Shown here piece by piece: positions 1-7,057 of a stretch of 34,293 nt of DNA. Every line of letters starts with the position of its first letter. Position 1 is the stretch's first letter. The position numbers and the translations under genes were made by a program. The stretch is from Clostridia bacterium (GTDB taxonomy: Bacteria > Bacillota > Clostridia > Oscillospirales > Acutalibacteraceae): positions 1-34,293 of the forward strand of contig JAGASD010000051.1 in assembly GCA_017621885.1 (NCBI GenBank). The letters are read 5' to 3'. The notes beneath the pieces are model-generated. The model did not search any database. It saw only the letters and a program-made list of their open reading frames with translations, and had not been told where the DNA came from.

Positions 1-43
1 AAGGCAGTTTTAATTTGAATAGTTTTCGTTCAGACGAAATGAT

Positions 44-79
44 AAATGCACCGCAAGGCTGACGCCTTACGGTGCATTT
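44..79 (+). terminator. Strong hairpin, probable terminator of a gene left of the window
   Basis: Two 16-base arms (44-59 and 64-79) pair with a single mismatch around a TGAC loop. A short run of T follows on the plus strand (77-82), which suits a plus-strand gene ending before the window. It also lies downstream of the minus-strand PHP gene, 75 bases past its stop, so it could serve both. A smaller hairpin (TTTCGT, loop TCAG, ACGAAA) lies just to its left. Confidence 0.6.
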
Positions 80-154
80 TCATAAAGTATTAACGGAAAA
101 TATTAAATTAAAACCTAATAAATCCCTAATTTACGCTCCCCCTATGGTAGTTTT

Positions 155-1078
155 TTATTTTATAAATATGGGATTAGTCCAGGCTTTTCTGCCCTCTTTG
201 TCAACAACGGTTACGCGGATGTAATCGTAATCATCCTTTAAATCTAACTGTGCACCTGTAAGAAGCTCGTCTTGTGCGGTGAACTTTCTTGATGGCTTTT
301 TATCACATTGGAAAATGATTTTTTCGCACCCGCTTGTTTCAACATGGGCAACACCCTCATCATCCACATAAAAATCCTTAATAACCGGACCGCAGGATGA
401 ATAAAAAGCACCGTTTTCTAAAGCAGAAAGAATATCCTTCACATTATTTTCCGCGTTTACCATTACCCAACCGTTACAATGCTGATGCATTGCGTGGCCG
501 TCGTCCGTTGCAACAGCAAAAAGCTTAACGCCCTCGCCCAAAAGCTCATCCCAATATGCGCCGTTGTCCGTATCCATATCATTTTCAATGGCACAACCGC
601 TGTTCCAGATTTCAAAAGCAAAATTACCTTTTAATTTATCAAAATACCTTGTGGGAGTTGAGCTCCATTGAGGGTGACAATATATTGTAAGGTTGTTCTT
701 TTCGTGGGCTTCATCAAGATATTTTTGAAACTCTTCTTGATTTTTTGCCGTTCCGCTTGGAAGCTCCTCATTCTGAGCATAGCCGTTTGTATCATCATCG
801 GGTCCGATAAACACCGTATGATATGTTCTGAAGCCGTTACCTCTTACAAAAGTATTATCAAACTCCATACCGGGGATTATGGTTATCTCAACATCCTCAG
901 CATAGTTTTTATAGTTATAAATTCTGTGGTCGGTAAGTGCAAGAAAATCATAACCGTTCTTTTTATGAAGTCTTATAACCTCATCGGGGTAGCCTTTACC
1001 GTCGGAACGGGTTGTGTGGCAATGAAGTCCGCCCTTAAGCATTCTTTTCTGATTCATAAAAGCCTGTTGCCTTTTCAT
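155..1078 (-). CDS. PHP-domain metal-dependent phosphoesterase
   Basis: This 307-residue protein has the metal-binding motifs of the PHP (polymerase and histidinol phosphatase) family. They are HCH at residues 19-21 followed by D26, TDH at 49-51, Glu72 in the GMEF segment, H135 in CHPQW, and D192/H195 in TDDGH. PHP proteins of this size are cytoplasmic phosphoesterases that bind two or three metal ions. The substrate cannot be read from the sequence; nucleotide or sugar phosphates are typical. There is no signal peptide. AAGGTG lies 7 bases before the chosen ATG, although Met8 or Met13 could also serve. The gene begins 11 bases after the stop of the upstream phosphodiester glycosidase, so the two are almost certainly co-transcribed. 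That pairs two enzymes acting on phosphate esters. The family call is firm, the substrate is not. Confidence 0.88.
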   Translation of the reverse strand: MKRQQAFMNQKRMLKGGLHCHTTRSDGKGYPDEVIRLHKKNGYDFLALTDHRIYNYKNYAEDVEITIIPGMEFDNTFVRGNGFRTYHTVFIGPDDDTNGYAQNEELPSGTAKNQEEFQKYLDEAHEKNNLTIYCHPQWSSTPTRYFDKLKGNFAFEIWNSGCAIENDMDTDNGAYWDELLGEGVKLFAVATDDGHAMHQHCNGWVMVNAENNVKDILSALENGAFYSSCGPVIKDFYVDDEGVAHVETSGCEKIIFQCDKKPSRKFTAQDELLTGAQLDLKDDYDYIRVTVVDKEGRKAWTNPIFIK

Positions 1079-1089
1079 TTCATATCACC

Positions 1090-2277
1090 TTATTCATTAT
1101 CTGCAGGAGTTTTTCTTTCAACTATCCAGGCATTGGGAAGATAACGTCCCGTTGGCATATCAGTTGAAGGTTTATTTATAATTTCACCGTCATAAGCCAT
1201 AACCGAGGAAGAGCCGCCGTCACAAGCCGCGGCAGAAATTGCACCGTACTGCAAAAGAACATCGGCACAATCCTCCATTGTTGCACCGAGGGAATAACCG
1301 GGCTGCCTGCCGTCAACAACAAAAAACAGTACAACACCGTTTCTGCATTGACCCACAACGGTACGGGGCTGCAAACCCCAACCGGCAGAATCTTTTACTA
1401 CCTTTTCACCGTCAACAATAAGTGTGGGGTGAAATTGGATTCCGTCACGAATGTTATAATCCTTCCAATTTTCCGTTCCGCCCACAACGAGACGGTCATT
1501 TTCATCAAAGCCGAGTAAAGTAAATTCCGGAGAATACGAGCCCCAGTATTCTCCGCCCGAAACACATTGACCTGTAATGAGTCCTCCGAGACTTGTACCG
1601 CCTTTGTCAATAAAGCCCGAAGCATTTATCCCCACTATACCATTATCCCGTTCAAGATAATCACAAACAAATTCACCTCGGGAATTTTTGTAATCGGTAA
1701 CGCTCAACGTGACCCTTGACGGGTCGTCAACAAGCACTAATTTTCCTTCAAAGGTTGATTTTTTCACCTTTAATATAACAATGCTCTCACTTTGGTTATT
1801 AACAAGAACCTCGTTGCCGAATTTATCCTTTTCCCCCTCTTTAAGATGGGATTGACCCAAAACGTCCGTGCTTTTAACTCCGTAAACATCGGTAACGTAT
1901 ATTTCGCCGCTTTTCATCTGCCCTGACATAACCTCATCAATCAATCTGTCCGGGAAAAATGCCGTTGCGAGCCATTTATGCTGGTCAGTTGTCATAGCGG
2001 TTTCGATCCATATATTACGCCATTTCACAACAAAAGGAATATTGCCGTAAACAATTGTTACATAACCTGCCACGCTGAGAAAAACGGCAAGGGAAAAGAT
2101 GAATATTGCCACAACTCCGCCCTTCAGCTTTCCCTTATCGGAAGGGTTTTCTTTTTGCAGTGATTCACTTTTTTTATTTTTCCCTTTTTCGGGCTTTGAT
2201 TTGTATTTTCGCACCTCGCTTAACCCGTCTGCAAGATTATCAAGGTTAACAAGCTCTTCTTCCGTGATTTCTACCAC
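1090..2277 (-). CDS. Membrane-anchored phosphodiester glycosidase (NAGPA/DUF2233 family)
   Basis: About 395 residues. A Lys/Glu-rich cytoplasmic tail (residues 1-52) is followed by one membrane helix (about 53-77), and the rest should lie outside the cell. The C-terminal half matches the phosphodiester glycosidase fold related to the N-acetylglucosamine-1-phosphodiester 'uncovering' enzyme. Visible motifs are NASGF, a Gly/Arg segment QPRTVVGQ, and the signature CDGGSSSVM near residue 350. The family cleaves sugar-1-phosphodiesters, and in bacteria the targets are thought to be cell-wall or exopolysaccharide phosphodiesters. An earlier in-frame GTG at 2286 overlaps the AAAGGAGG ribosome site, so the GTG at 2277 (8 bases after it) is chosen. 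It is the first gene of a two-gene operon with the PHP phosphoesterase. The exact substrate is unknown. Confidence 0.85.
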   Translation of the reverse strand: MVEITEEELVNLDNLADGLSEVRKYKSKPEKGKNKKSESLQKENPSDKGKLKGGVVAIFIFSLAVFLSVAGYVTIVYGNIPFVVKWRNIWIETAMTTDQHKWLATAFFPDRLIDEVMSGQMKSGEIYVTDVYGVKSTDVLGQSHLKEGEKDKFGNEVLVNNQSESIVILKVKKSTFEGKLVLVDDPSRVTLSVTDYKNSRGEFVCDYLERDNGIVGINASGFIDKGGTSLGGLITGQCVSGGEYWGSYSPEFTLLGFDENDRLVVGGTENWKDYNIRDGIQFHPTLIVDGEKVVKDSAGWGLQPRTVVGQCRNGVVLFFVVDGRQPGYSLGATMEDCADVLLQYGAISAAACDGGSSSVMAYDGEIINKPSTDMPTGRYLPNAWIVERKTPADNE

Positions 2278-2309
2278 AAAAAGCACCTCCTTTTATTTTT
2301 TCGACTACA

Positions 2310-2324
2310 TTACAAGTATTGTAA
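2310..2324. promoter_or_regulatory. Inverted repeat, possible operator upstream of the glycosidase/PHP operon
   Basis: A perfect inverted repeat TTACAA-GTA-TTGTAA lies 33 bases before the chosen start of the phosphodiester glycosidase. On the minus strand it overlaps an extended -10-like TGT-TACAAT, where a repressor would block transcription. I do not recognise the regulator. A chance palindrome in A/T-rich DNA is possible. Confidence 0.3.
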
Positions 2325-2327
2325 CAT

Positions 2328-2363
2328 AAAATGACGACGAATACCATAATTCGTCGTCATTTT
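2328..2363 (-). terminator. Terminator of the thioredoxin reductase-like gene
   Basis: Perfect 15-base arms (2328-2342 and 2349-2363) surround a 6-base loop. The hairpin starts 15 bases after the minus-strand stop codon at 2379 and its distal arm ends in TTTT. It separates this gene from the glycosidase/PHP operon. Confidence 0.8.
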
Positions 2364-2378
2364 ACAAAAATTTCATTT

Positions 2379-3281
2379 TTATTTATTGTCAATGTATCTG
2401 CAGGCTGCAAGAGCCGCAACAGCACCGTCTGCAGAAGCGGTTGTTATCTGACGGATGCTCTTCTGACGGCAGTCCCCTGCAACAAAAACACCCTCTGTTT
2501 TTGTAACACAGCTTTCACCCGAATCAAAATATCCGTTTTCGTCAAGGCCTGCAATTTCTGCAAAAGCGGAGTTTTTAGGTTCAAGACCTATAGCAACAAA
2601 TAATCCGTCAAGCTTAACCTCTTTTTCACCTGAGGTTGTGTTTAGCACAACACCCGAAAGCTCAGCCTCACCTTTAAGCTCTTTAACAGTTGCTTCAAGA
2701 ACAAATTCAACATTATCTTTATTTGAAAGAATATCAATAAGCTTTTTTTCACCCGTAAGGAAAGCAAGATTTTGGAAAACATAAACCTTTTCACACAAAT
2801 CCGAAAGCAACACGGCTTCCTGCAAAGCAGAGTTTCCTCCGCCCACAACACCGACTACCTTATCCTTAAAAAATGCGCCGTCACAAACCGCACAATAAGA
2901 AACACCGTTGCCCACAAGTGCATTTTCATTAGGAAGGCCCAACTGACGGTGATGAACACCAACAGCAATAATAACTGCCGATGCCTCATATTTTTTATTA
3001 TCTGCAAAAACGAGCTTACGGGAGCCCTCATCCATTATACCCGTAACCTTTTCCATTTCAACGTCTGCCCCCATACTGAGCACCTGATCAAGAAGCTTGT
3101 CCGCGAACTCGTTACCGCTCATTTCAGGGATGCCGGGATAATTTTCAATTTTAGGTGAAAACGTTACCTGACCGCCAAAGGTTGACTGTTCTATAACAAG
3201 AACACTTTTTGAAGCACGCAATGCGTAAAGCGCCGCGGTAAGACCCGCAGGACCCGCACCGATTACAATGATGTCATACAT
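2379..3281 (-). CDS. trxB: Thioredoxin reductase-like flavoprotein lacking the NADPH arginines
   Basis: A 300-residue FAD-dependent disulfide reductase of the low-molecular-weight thioredoxin reductase family. It has the FAD-binding GAGPAG near the N-terminus, the redox pair CAVC (C130 and C133), a second nucleotide-binding GGGNSA at about 148-153, and the C-terminal FAD segment VFVAGDC. The usual motif for the 2'-phosphate of NADPH (HRRxxxR, after the second Rossmann glycines) is missing: the strand ends VYVFQNLAFLTGEKK. Electron donor preference may therefore differ from the classical enzyme. The ATG at 3281 is chosen because a GTG at 3290 directly abuts AGGAGA. The gene lies downstream of nrdD on the same strand but beyond a terminator. 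The family is sure; the true substrate (thioredoxin, glutaredoxin or other) is not. Confidence 0.85.
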   Translation of the reverse strand: MYDIIVIGAGPAGLTAALYALRASKSVLVIEQSTFGGQVTFSPKIENYPGIPEMSGNEFADKLLDQVLSMGADVEMEKVTGIMDEGSRKLVFADNKKYEASAVIIAVGVHHRQLGLPNENALVGNGVSYCAVCDGAFFKDKVVGVVGGGNSALQEAVLLSDLCEKVYVFQNLAFLTGEKKLIDILSNKDNVEFVLEATVKELKGEAELSGVVLNTTSGEKEVKLDGLFVAIGLEPKNSAFAEIAGLDENGYFDSGESCVTKTEGVFVAGDCRQKSIRQITTASADGAVAALAACRYIDNK

Positions 3282-3320
3282 AAAATTCACTCTCCTGTAG
3301 TGAGTAATTTTGGTTTTGAA

Positions 3321-3415
3321 TGCGTAATTCGTAATGCGTAATGCGTAATTATCGGGGCGCTTTGCGCCAATTATAATGCTGACGCAGTCCCGAAATTTTG
3401 CATTTTGAATTTTTT
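3321..3415. repeat. Dispersed intergenic repeat with a GCGTAAT tandem and a GGCGC hairpin
   Basis: The stretch between trxB and the nrdD terminator begins with imperfect tandem copies of GCGTAAT (3321-3350). A hairpin GGCGC-TTT-GCGCC follows (about 3356-3368), then a tail containing CCCGAAATTTTGC and GCATTTTGAATTTT. The same hairpin frame recurs at 16938-16950, and the same tail recurs at 15537-15570. It has no coding potential and looks like one copy of a dispersed element that has collected in gene-end spacers. Confidence 0.6.
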
Positions 3416-3425
3416 ATTTTGCATT

Positions 3426-3460
3426 TGAAAAATTACCGCCCGAGAGGACGGTAATTTTCA
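3426..3460 (-). terminator. Terminator of nrdD
   Basis: Arms TGAAAAATTACCG (3426-3438) and CGGTAATTTTCA (3449-3460) pair with one bulge and extend inward through CC/GG pairs. The hairpin begins 6 bases after the nrdD stop at 3466 on the minus strand. It would limit read-through from nrdD into the trxB-like gene. Confidence 0.75.
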
Positions 3461-3465
3461 GTTTA

Positions 3466-5847
3466 TTAAAGACTTTCAATAAATGCTTTTACTGCAGGAA
3501 GGTCTGCAACCTTTTCGAATGTGTCACCCTTCTGGATTACAAGAGTGGGAGCCTGCTTGAGCTCAAGCTGTGTTGCAAATTCTCTGTTTTCTTCAACAAA
3601 GAGCTTTTCATAAGCAATGCCTTTTTTATCAAGAAGCTGAGCAGCTATCTTGCATTTGGGGCAGGTCTTTGTTGCAAAAAGAAGGAATTTTGTATCTTCA
3701 TCAACAGTTGCTGTTGCCTCTTTTTTGCAGCAATCGCAATGTGCGTGGTCAACCGTTCTTTCTTCTTTTTTAAGGTTAGAATTAGCAATATCGTAAACTC
3801 GTCTGTCCTTGAATTCCTGAGCTTTACCGTCATTGAAGTTCTGAACGGGACGGTAGTAACCCGTAATACGGCTGTAAACCTCTGTATCATTACCGCAATC
3901 GGGACAAGTATATTCTTCACCTGCAATGTAACCGTGATTGCAGCAGATTGAATATGTGGGAGAAATTGAGTAATAAGGAAGCTTGTAGTTTGCAGCAATC
4001 TTTCTTACGATATCTGCAGCAGCCTTCCAGTCAGGAAGCTTTTCTCCGAGGAATGCATGGAAAACAGTACCTGATGTGTAAAGGGTATGAAGCTCGTCCT
4101 GTGCGTCAAGCGCTTCAAAAATATCTGCTGTGTAACCAACGGGAAGATGTGAAGAGTTGGTGTAGTAAGGTGTACCGTTTTCGTTAGCCTGGATAATTGC
4201 AGGATAATGCTTTTTATCGTGCTTTGCAAAACGGTAGGTTGTTGACTCGGCAGGTGTTGCTTCAAGGTTATAAAGGTCACCGTAAAGCTCCTGATAGTCA
4301 GAGAGTCTTTCTCTCATATGGTTAAGAACATCTTTTGCAAATTCCTGAGTTTCTTTGTGTGTCATATCCTTACGGAGCCATTTTGCATTAAGACCAACCT
4401 CGTTCATACCGATAAGACCGATAGTTGAGAAGTGGTTGTTGAATGTTCCGAGGTATCTCTTTGTGTAGGGATAAAGACCTTCATCAAGAAGCTTTGTGAT
4501 AATATCTCTCTTAACTTTAAGTGAACGTGCGGCAATATCCATAAGCTTGTCGAGTCTTCTGTAGAAATCCTCAACATCCTCTGCAAGATATGCTATTCTG
4601 GGAAGGTTGATTGTAACAACACCGATTGAACCTGTGCTTTCACCGCTACCGAAGAAGCCGCCGCTCTTTTTACGGAGCTCACGAAGGTCAAGACGGAGTC
4701 TGCAGCACATTGAACGAACGTCGCTGGGCTCCATATCGGAGTTAACGTAGTTTGAGAAATAGGGGGTACCGTATTTTGCTGTCATTTCAAAAAGAAGCTT
4801 ATTGTTCTCTGTTTCAGACCAGTCAAAATCACTTGTGATTGAGTATGTGGGAATGGGATACTGGAAGCCTCTGCCGTGAGCATCGCCTTCAATCATTATC
4901 TCAATAAATGCCTTGTTGACCATATCCATTTCTTTCTTACAATCGCCGTAAGTGAAATCCATTTCCTTGCCGCCGACAATTGCAGGCATATCTTTAAGGT
5001 CAGCAGGAACAGTCCAGTCAAGAGTGATGTTTGAGAAGGGTGCCTGAGTACCCCAACGAGAAGGAGTATTTACACCGAAAATGAAGCTTTCAAGACATTT
5101 TTTAACCTGCTTATAATCAAGGTTGTCTACTCTTACGAAGGGTGCAAGATATGTGTCAAAGGATGAGAAAGCCTGAGCACCTGCCCATTCATTCTGCATA
5201 ATACCGAGGAAATTAACCATCTGGTTGCAAAGAGTTGCAAGGTGGCTTGCAGGTGCGGATGTGATTTTACCGGGAACACCGCCGAGGCCCTCCTGAATAA
5301 GCTGCTTTAAAGACCAGCCTGCACAGTAACCTGTGAGCATAGAAAGGTCGTGAATATGAATATCTGCGTTACGGTGAGCGTTCGCAACCTCTTCATCATA
5401 AACCTCAGAAAGCCAATAGTTAGCTGTAATTGCACCTGAGTTTGAAAGAATAAGACCGCCGACCGAATAAGTAACCGTTGAGTTTTCCTTTACTCGCCAG
5501 TCAGTTACCTTTACATAACTGTCAACAAGCTCCTTATAGTCAAGGATTGTTGATTTCATATTACGGATTTTTTCGCGCTGTTTTCTGTAAAGAATGTATG
5601 ACTTTGCAACATCTGCATAGCCTGCCTGAACAAGCACTGACTCAACACTGTCCTGAACATCTTCAACAGCAACAAGATTATTGCTGATTTTAGGTTCAAA
5701 GTTTGCAGTTACTTTAAGTGCAAGAAAATCAATGATATTATCGTTATACTGTTTGTTACAAGCCTCAAAAGCCTGTTTGATGGCAATAGCAATTTTTTCA
5801 ATGTTAAAATCTGCAATTTTGCCGTCACGTTTAATTACCTGATACAT
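3466..5847 (-). CDS. nrdD: Anaerobic (class III) ribonucleoside-triphosphate reductase with fused glutaredoxin-like domain
   Basis: A 793-residue enzyme that makes dNTPs from NTPs by glycyl-radical chemistry. An ATP-cone fills roughly residues 1-90 (start MYQVIKRDGK), where ATP/dATP set overall activity. The barrel follows, with a conserved Cys in GYCAGWS. Near the C-terminus are the zinc-site cysteines (CCN and CPDC) and the glycyl-radical segment RITGYY. The protein does not stop there. A Cys-rich linker (CDCC, about 704-707) leads to a glutaredoxin/NrdH-like domain of about 75 residues with a CPKC active site (C729, C732) and a later APTLV segment. This suggests a thiol reductant rather than formate. 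The start at 5847 has AAGGAG 5 bases upstream; an earlier in-frame Met overlaps that site. Four NrdR-like boxes lie upstream. Confidence 0.96.
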   Translation of the reverse strand: MYQVIKRDGKIADFNIEKIAIAIKQAFEACNKQYNDNIIDFLALKVTANFEPKISNNLVAVEDVQDSVESVLVQAGYADVAKSYILYRKQREKIRNMKSTILDYKELVDSYVKVTDWRVKENSTVTYSVGGLILSNSGAITANYWLSEVYDEEVANAHRNADIHIHDLSMLTGYCAGWSLKQLIQEGLGGVPGKITSAPASHLATLCNQMVNFLGIMQNEWAGAQAFSSFDTYLAPFVRVDNLDYKQVKKCLESFIFGVNTPSRWGTQAPFSNITLDWTVPADLKDMPAIVGGKEMDFTYGDCKKEMDMVNKAFIEIMIEGDAHGRGFQYPIPTYSITSDFDWSETENNKLLFEMTAKYGTPYFSNYVNSDMEPSDVRSMCCRLRLDLRELRKKSGGFFGSGESTGSIGVVTINLPRIAYLAEDVEDFYRRLDKLMDIAARSLKVKRDIITKLLDEGLYPYTKRYLGTFNNHFSTIGLIGMNEVGLNAKWLRKDMTHKETQEFAKDVLNHMRERLSDYQELYGDLYNLEATPAESTTYRFAKHDKKHYPAIIQANENGTPYYTNSSHLPVGYTADIFEALDAQDELHTLYTSGTVFHAFLGEKLPDWKAAADIVRKIAANYKLPYYSISPTYSICCNHGYIAGEEYTCPDCGNDTEVYSRITGYYRPVQNFNDGKAQEFKDRRVYDIANSNLKKEERTVDHAHCDCCKKEATATVDEDTKFLLFATKTCPKCKIAAQLLDKKGIAYEKLFVEENREFATQLELKQAPTLVIQKGDTFEKVADLPAVKAFIESL

Positions 5848-5938
5848 AACTTCTCCTTCTTTCATTATTATTTATTCTTTGTGTTTTTACCGGATTGACC
5901 TTCGGAAATCGCACTTTCTCCGAGGGTGACTGGTATTG

Positions 5939-5967
5939 ATAATAACAGATGGACAATACTTTGTCAA
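5939..5967 (-). promoter_or_regulatory. nrdD promoter
   Basis: On the minus strand TTGACA (5967-5962), a 17-base spacer and TATTAT (5944-5939) form a near-consensus sigma-A promoter. Transcription would start near 5932, giving a leader of about 85 bases. That leader contains a small bulged hairpin (5899-5925) of unknown importance. The first NrdR-like box begins 9 bases upstream of the -35. Confidence 0.75.
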
Positions 5968-5975
5968 TAGATAAA

Positions 5976-6032
5976 ACACAATATCTTGTGTTTTGTAAAA
6001 ATTTTTTTCACACTCAACACAAGATATTGATT
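5976..6032. promoter_or_regulatory. Proximal pair of NrdR-like boxes
   Basis: Two 16-base near-palindromes, ACACAATATCTTGTGT (5976-5991) and ACACAAGATATTGATT (6017-6032), match the known NrdR box pattern (acaCwAtATaTwGtgt). They start 41 bases apart, close to four helical turns. They sit immediately upstream of the nrdD -35, the usual place for control by NrdR, the ATP/dATP-sensing repressor of ribonucleotide reductase genes. NrdR itself is not in the window. Confidence 0.8.
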
Positions 6033-6123
6033 GGTTTTTGTTAAAATATAGCAAATATACACAGTTATTCAGGCTTTGTTTTGTACATATTTGCTTTTGA
6101 GATTGTGTTTTTGTTTTTACACG

Positions 6124-6160
6124 GCACAATATATTGTGTTCCAACCACTATATATTGTGT
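6124..6160. promoter_or_regulatory. Distal pair of NrdR-like boxes
   Basis: GCACAATATATTGTGT (6124-6139) and CCACTATATATTGTGT (6145-6160) are the two best matches to the NrdR palindrome here. They are spaced 21 bases start to start, two helical turns. They lie 22 bases past the end of nrdG. A weak promoter-like pair on the minus strand (TTGGAA, 17 bases, TGTAAA) brackets the first of them, so a second nrdD promoter is possible. Otherwise the pair may loop to the proximal one. Confidence 0.78.
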
Positions 6161-6181
6161 CTGTTTTCTCAGGCATACTAA

Positions 6182-6871
6182 TTATACTCCTCTTAACTGT
6201 GCATCGGGAATATATTTTTTTGCAACCTCGAGCATTTTCCTCATTTCTTCACGAGTAACCCCGTAACAGGAGGCATCAATAAGATTGCCCGAATCAACGA
6301 AGTTCTGCAAAAAGTATTTCGGTGTGCCCTCAATCCACTTTGCCAGCTTTTCAATATCATCGATTGTATGAAAATTGCCCGTAACAGTTGTTCTGAATTC
6401 ATACTCGACACCGCTGTTTCTGAGAAGCGCCATGCTTTCCTCTACGGGCTTTATATCAAAATTCTTCACACCTACGGTTTCACCGTATTTTTCGGGGCAG
6501 TTTTTAATATCCATTGCCACGTAGTCTGCAAGTCCCAGCTGAAGAATACCGTCAAGCTTCTCGGGAAAGCTGCCGTTTGTATCAAGCTTTACAGCAAAGC
6601 CTTTTTCCTTTATTTCATATAAAAATCTTTCAATATCCTTTTGCAAAAGCGGTTCACCGCCCGTTACAGCCACGCCGTCAATAACGTTTTTTCGTCTTTC
6701 AAGATGCTCGAAGATTTCACTTTCATCATAAAAAGCGTTATCCTGCATATTAACGAGCAAATCATTGTGGCAAAAGGGACATCTGAAATTACAGCCGCCC
6801 GTAAAAACCGTGCATGCAGTTTTACCCGGGAAATCAAGCAAAGTCAATTTTTGGAAGCCTTTTATCATCAT
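6182..6871 (-). CDS. nrdG: Anaerobic ribonucleotide reductase activating protein (radical SAM, NrdG2-like)
   Basis: A 229-residue radical SAM enzyme. It uses a [4Fe-4S] cluster and S-adenosylmethionine to generate the glycyl radical on NrdD. The cluster ligands are C27, C31 and C34 in GCNFRCPFCHN, followed by the SAM-binding GGEPLL. The opening GFQKLTLLDFPGK is typical of the longer NrdG2-type activases rather than the shorter E. coli type. The ATG at 6871 has GGTGAT 5 bases upstream, and a second Met follows directly. The gene lies upstream of nrdD on the same strand but is separated from it by 316 bases with a separate nrdD promoter. Its own promoter leaves only about a dozen untranslated bases. 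No NrdR-like box was seen before nrdG itself. Confidence 0.93.
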   Translation of the reverse strand: MMIKGFQKLTLLDFPGKTACTVFTGGCNFRCPFCHNDLLVNMQDNAFYDESEIFEHLERRKNVIDGVAVTGGEPLLQKDIERFLYEIKEKGFAVKLDTNGSFPEKLDGILQLGLADYVAMDIKNCPEKYGETVGVKNFDIKPVEESMALLRNSGVEYEFRTTVTGNFHTIDDIEKLAKWIEGTPKYFLQNFVDSGNLIDASCYGVTREEMRKMLEVAKKYIPDAQLRGV

Positions 6872-6889
6872 TTTTTATCACCGTAAAAA

Positions 6890-6918
6890 TTATATAACCC
6901 ATTTTTGCGCAAGTCAAC
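6890..6918 (-). promoter_or_regulatory. nrdG promoter
   Basis: On the minus strand TTGACT (6918-6913), a 17-base spacer and a perfect TATAAT (6895-6890) lie just before the nrdG ribosome site. The leader is predicted to be about 12 bases. It diverges from the promoter of the secreted-protein pair, whose -35 starts 66 bases to the right. Confidence 0.75.
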
Positions 6919-6984
6919 CCGATTTGACAAAAGTTTTGTTATTCACATATTTATACAATTAATAATAAATATGCGCATTTTGTA

Positions 6985-7013
6985 TTTACATTTTGAATTT
7001 TCTGTGATATAAT
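6985..7013 (+). promoter_or_regulatory. Promoter of the secreted-protein pair
   Basis: TTTACA (6985-6990), a 17-base spacer and TATAAT (7008-7013) preceded by an extended-10 TG (7005-7006). This is one of the best promoters in the window and suggests high expression of the two downstream secreted proteins. Confidence 0.78.
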
Positions 7014-7057
7014 ACGGTCACTAGTAGTATACATTAACAGATTTGGAGGAATCTAAC

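Noticed and set aside
668-1144. 158-codon open frame on the plus strand
   Set aside because: It lies antisense to the PHP gene, has a hydrophobic low-complexity composition and no ribosome site. The PHP motifs on the other strand are decisive.
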